A stretch of DNA of 64,000 nt from Alkalitalea saponilacus. Lineage in GTDB: Bacteria; Bacteroidota; Bacteroidia; Bacteroidales; Marinilabiliaceae. The stretch lies in contig NZ_FUYV01000001.1 of assembly GCF_900168165.1 (NCBI RefSeq), positions 248,001 through 312,000 on the forward strand. The letters run 5' to 3'. Each line of letters opens with the position of its first letter. The first letter of the stretch is position 1. Positions 61,776 to 64,000 of this stretch are shown here, piece after piece. Made by a program: the position numbers and the translations under genes. The notes beneath the pieces were generated by a model, which had not been told where the DNA came from, did no database searches, and saw only the letters and a program-made list of their open reading frames with translations.

Positions 61776-62678
61776 ATGTTTGCTTTAAAGATTAACTGTC
61801 AGTTCAGGCATGAAAACGGAAACCCGTTTTCACTGCTGCTTCATTCATCTCGTTTTATCATTTCGTTTCTATTTTGCTTTTTCTTCTTCTCTTTTTTATC
61901 TCTTTCGGTGGTTTTCTGCCAGATTCAGGTTTTCAATTCCCCGGTGGATGGAATCATGGTTCGATCGGGAGCTATGAGCGGGGATGCATGGGCTTTTTTT
62001 ACAAATCCGGCAGGTACGGCTCACAATCCCGTTTTGGCAGCAGGAGCCGGGTATGAAAGTGTTTTTCATTTGAGTAAACTGAGTTCCAGAGCGGCTTTTG
62101 CTGTTTATCCCAGCAGATACGGGGTAGTGTCTGGTGGGTTTTCTCAATATGGATTTTCAAGTTTTAATCTCCAGCAATACAGTATTTCTTTTGCACGTGA
62201 AATGGCTCCCTGGCTGCGGCTTGGTATAAAAGGTACGCGAATGGTTCGGTACCAGCAATCCTATGGAAATCATGGAATTTTTCTGATGGATGCCGGTCTG
62301 CAAATTATGCCATCTTCACAATTCGCCATAGGTTTTTTTACAGCAAATCCCTCGCGACAAATATGGGATCTGGACAATCATACTGAATACCACGCTTCAT
62401 ATTCTGCAGCTTCCATTCTGTATGAGCCATCCTCGGGGTTGTTTCTTGAACTTGGGGTGATTAAAGAGATGGAAGAGGATGCAGTGGTTAATTTTAGCGT
62501 TGAAGCTCCGGTTCACCAGCAGGTAAATCTGAGAGGAGGGGTTTCGTCGGCACCATTCCGTCTGGCTTTTGGAGCCGGATTGGAATGGGAAATGATTCGG
62601 TTTGACGCAGGAATAAATCATCATCCTGCACTTGGGTACTCTTCGGCGTTTGGAATTGTATATGTTATTAAAAGGTAA
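61776..62678 (+). CDS. Putative outer-membrane barrel protein, PorV/PorQ-like
   Basis: A 300 aa protein with a hydrophobic N-terminus (long, FIISFLFCFFFFSFLSLSV) and alternating beta-strand pattern throughout. The block GDAWAFFTNPAGTA resembles the NPA motif near the start of PorV/PorQ family barrels, and the protein ends in a strand with an Arg-terminated tail. The true start may be downstream of 61776 because the N-region is unusually long. The exact role is unknown. The next gene begins 11 bp after its stop, so the two form an operon. Confidence 0.6.
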   Translation: MFALKINCQFRHENGNPFSLLLHSSRFIISFLFCFFFFSFLSLSVVFCQIQVFNSPVDGIMVRSGAMSGDAWAFFTNPAGTAHNPVLAAGAGYESVFHLSKLSSRAAFAVYPSRYGVVSGGFSQYGFSSFNLQQYSISFAREMAPWLRLGIKGTRMVRYQQSYGNHGIFLMDAGLQIMPSSQFAIGFFTANPSRQIWDLDNHTEYHASYSAASILYEPSSGLFLELGVIKEMEEDAVVNFSVEAPVHQQVNLRGGVSSAPFRLAFGAGLEWEMIRFDAGINHHPALGYSSAFGIVYVIKR

Positions 62679-62689
62679 CGCATTTCTCC

Positions 62690-64000
62690 ATGGTCAGAAT
62701 CTCAGTTCTCTGTATTGTTTATATCTGCATGTTTCATTTTGCTGCCGGACAAAATGAGGATGACCTGCGCTTATGGGCATCAGAAATAATGGAAAGCCTG
62801 GCAGCTGATTTGGATGAAGATGTCGATCTCACCTGGTTCACCGAAGAACTGATCCGGTTGGCACGTAATCCGGTGAGAATTAACCGGGCTAGACGAGAAG
62901 ATCTGGAACAGATTTTTTTCCTGAATGACATCCAGATTGAAGCCATCCTTTTCCGAAGATATCAATTAGAGAAGTTTGTTACAATCTTTGATCTTCAGGC
63001 TGTTGAAGGGCTGGATCGACGTACCATAATGTTGCTTGAGCCGTTGTTGTTATTTGACGAGGAGCCGGATGACGATCATCGATTCTTTAGGCGCAGGGGA
63101 GATCTGTTTTTTCGTTCCCAGTGGGTATTGGAAACGCCTTCCGGGTACAGGGAGAGAGAGGATGGTTCCACGCCTTTTCAGGGGAATAAACTGAAACTCT
63201 ATTCACGAATGGAAATGGAGCCGATGCGTGATGTGGAGCTGGGATTTGTAACTGAGAAAGATGCCGGAGAGCCCATGTTCAATAATCAGATAAATACCCT
63301 CGATTATGTTTCCGGGTATTTGTCGTGGAAACCCAATGGAATTGTCAAGCAGGTAATTGTTGGCCAGTACCGCATGAGCACGGGTCAAGGATTGGTTTTA
63401 CAAACCGCTATGGCTCCCCGTAAAAGCTCCATGACAACTTCCATCCGCAATCGCCACCAGTCTTATCGGCCTTCACTATCGGTAGCAGAGAGTGGCGGGC
63501 TCAATGGGGGATTGATTGCTTTTGGAACGGATAACTTCACAGTTGTTCCATTTGTTTCCATTCAGAATGTAGGCGGAAGAATCAGCGAAGATGATGATGG
63601 GAACAGATTTATCACAAGTATCAAAACAGATGGGTTTCATCGTACTTTAACAGAACTTAAGCAACGTAAAACAACACGTGAGGAGATTTACGGGATTTCT
63701 GCCCGATGGCATGCAGGACGTTTTATACTAGATGCCGGCTTTTTGCATTATGAGTTGGAGTATCCACTATATCCGGTTGACCGGCCATACAACATCCACT
63801 ATTTCAGGGGAAGTAAAAACCAAAACGGTTGGTTTGGATGGCAAGGCAGCATTTATAATGTGCATTGGTTTGGGGAGGTTGCTTTTAACGACAACCCCGA
63901 GCCGGCTGTTTGGACCGGAACACTCTTTGCCTTATCGGGTCAGCTAAATATGGCGGTTGCGTATCGTCGCATTCCGGTTGATTTCATCGCTCCGCTTGGA
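62690..64000 (+). CDS. Helix-hairpin-helix (ComEA-like) domain protein with barrel region, partial at right edge
   Basis: An open frame of 437 codons with no stop, cut by the window end. The signal peptide is MVRISVLCIVYICMFHFAAG. Residues about 25-130 carry two helix-hairpin-helix-like segments (NPVRINRARREDLEQIFFLN; FVTIFDLQAVEGLDRRTIM). From about 145 the sequence becomes beta-strand rich, like an outer-membrane barrel (GQYRMSTGQGLVLQT). Similar exported HhH proteins are widespread in Bacteroidota with no firm function. The ATG lies 11 bp after the preceding gene. Confidence 0.7.
   Translation, partial: MVRISVLCIVYICMFHFAAGQNEDDLRLWASEIMESLAADLDEDVDLTWFTEELIRLARNPVRINRARREDLEQIFFLNDIQIEAILFRRYQLEKFVTIFDLQAVEGLDRRTIMLLEPLLLFDEEPDDDHRFFRRRGDLFFRSQWVLETPSGYREREDGSTPFQGNKLKLYSRMEMEPMRDVELGFVTEKDAGEPMFNNQINTLDYVSGYLSWKPNGIVKQVIVGQYRMSTGQGLVLQTAMAPRKSSMTTSIRNRHQSYRPSLSVAESGGLNGGLIAFGTDNFTVVPFVSIQNVGGRISEDDDGNRFITSIKTDGFHRTLTELKQRKTTREEIYGISARWHAGRFILDAGFLHYELEYPLYPVDRPYNIHYFRGSKNQNGWFGWQGSIYNVHWFGEVAFNDNPEPAVWTGTLFALSGQLNMAVAYRRIPVDFIAPLG

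Overview
The window comes from a Bacteroidota genome that uses the type IX secretion system, most likely a free-living or gut polysaccharide degrader. The support is SusC/SusD pairs, many SPII lipoproteins, several C-terminal T9SS sorting domains, a hybrid two-component system (HTCS), AT-rich intergenic DNA, a TAnnTTTG-like promoter element, and a typical hpt-adk-obg block. No tRNA, rRNA, IS element, phage gene or CRISPR array was seen.

About 59 kb is one large polysaccharide utilisation locus (PUL), and the left edge probably cuts it. From left to right it holds: a GH5 enzyme fused to a degenerate GH43 (20-3592) and an intact GH43 (3647-5389); an esterase block (5640-17544) with seven CE1-type paralogues, two broken by in-frame stops, and two type-B carboxylesterase lipoproteins; a GH9 enzyme (17670), a CE6-like acetylesterase (20515), a GH43-CBM6 (21362), a CE1/PHB-depolymerase-like esterase with CBM6 and sorting domain (22811) and a DUF3237 protein (25303); a GH2 (26045), a GH127 (29881) and a GH97 (32871); a reverse-strand GH43-ricin protein (37015-34877); the uptake operon (37635-50264), made of a tandem pseudo-GH43 lipoprotein and two SusC/SusD pairs; a LamG/T9SS protein (50761); a reverse-strand GH43 plus galM pair (54416-51782); and the HTCS regulator (54723-59036).

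The enzyme set fits an esterified, arabinose- and galactose-decorated heteroxylan or similar hemicellulose. Secreted or surface GH5, GH9 and GH43 enzymes plus esterases would trim the polymer. SusC/SusD and the pseudo-GH43 protein would bind and import oligosaccharides. GH2, GH127, GH97 and the other lipoprotein enzymes would remove galactose and arabinose, and GalM would feed sugar catabolism. This substrate assignment is inference, and no GH10 or GH11 endoxylanase lies in the window.

From 59043 the content changes to core genes: obg, adk and hpt on the minus strand, then a PorV-like barrel protein and a helix-hairpin-helix barrel protein running off the right edge.

The strongest unusual points are: a tandem GH43-like surface lipoprotein that lost two of three catalytic residues in both copies; a second degenerate GH43 inside the GH5 protein; the esterase expansion with two single-codon nonsense mutations and unusually conserved N-terminal modules; a GH43 gene relic between GH127 and GH97; and several long perfect palindromes inside coding sequence.
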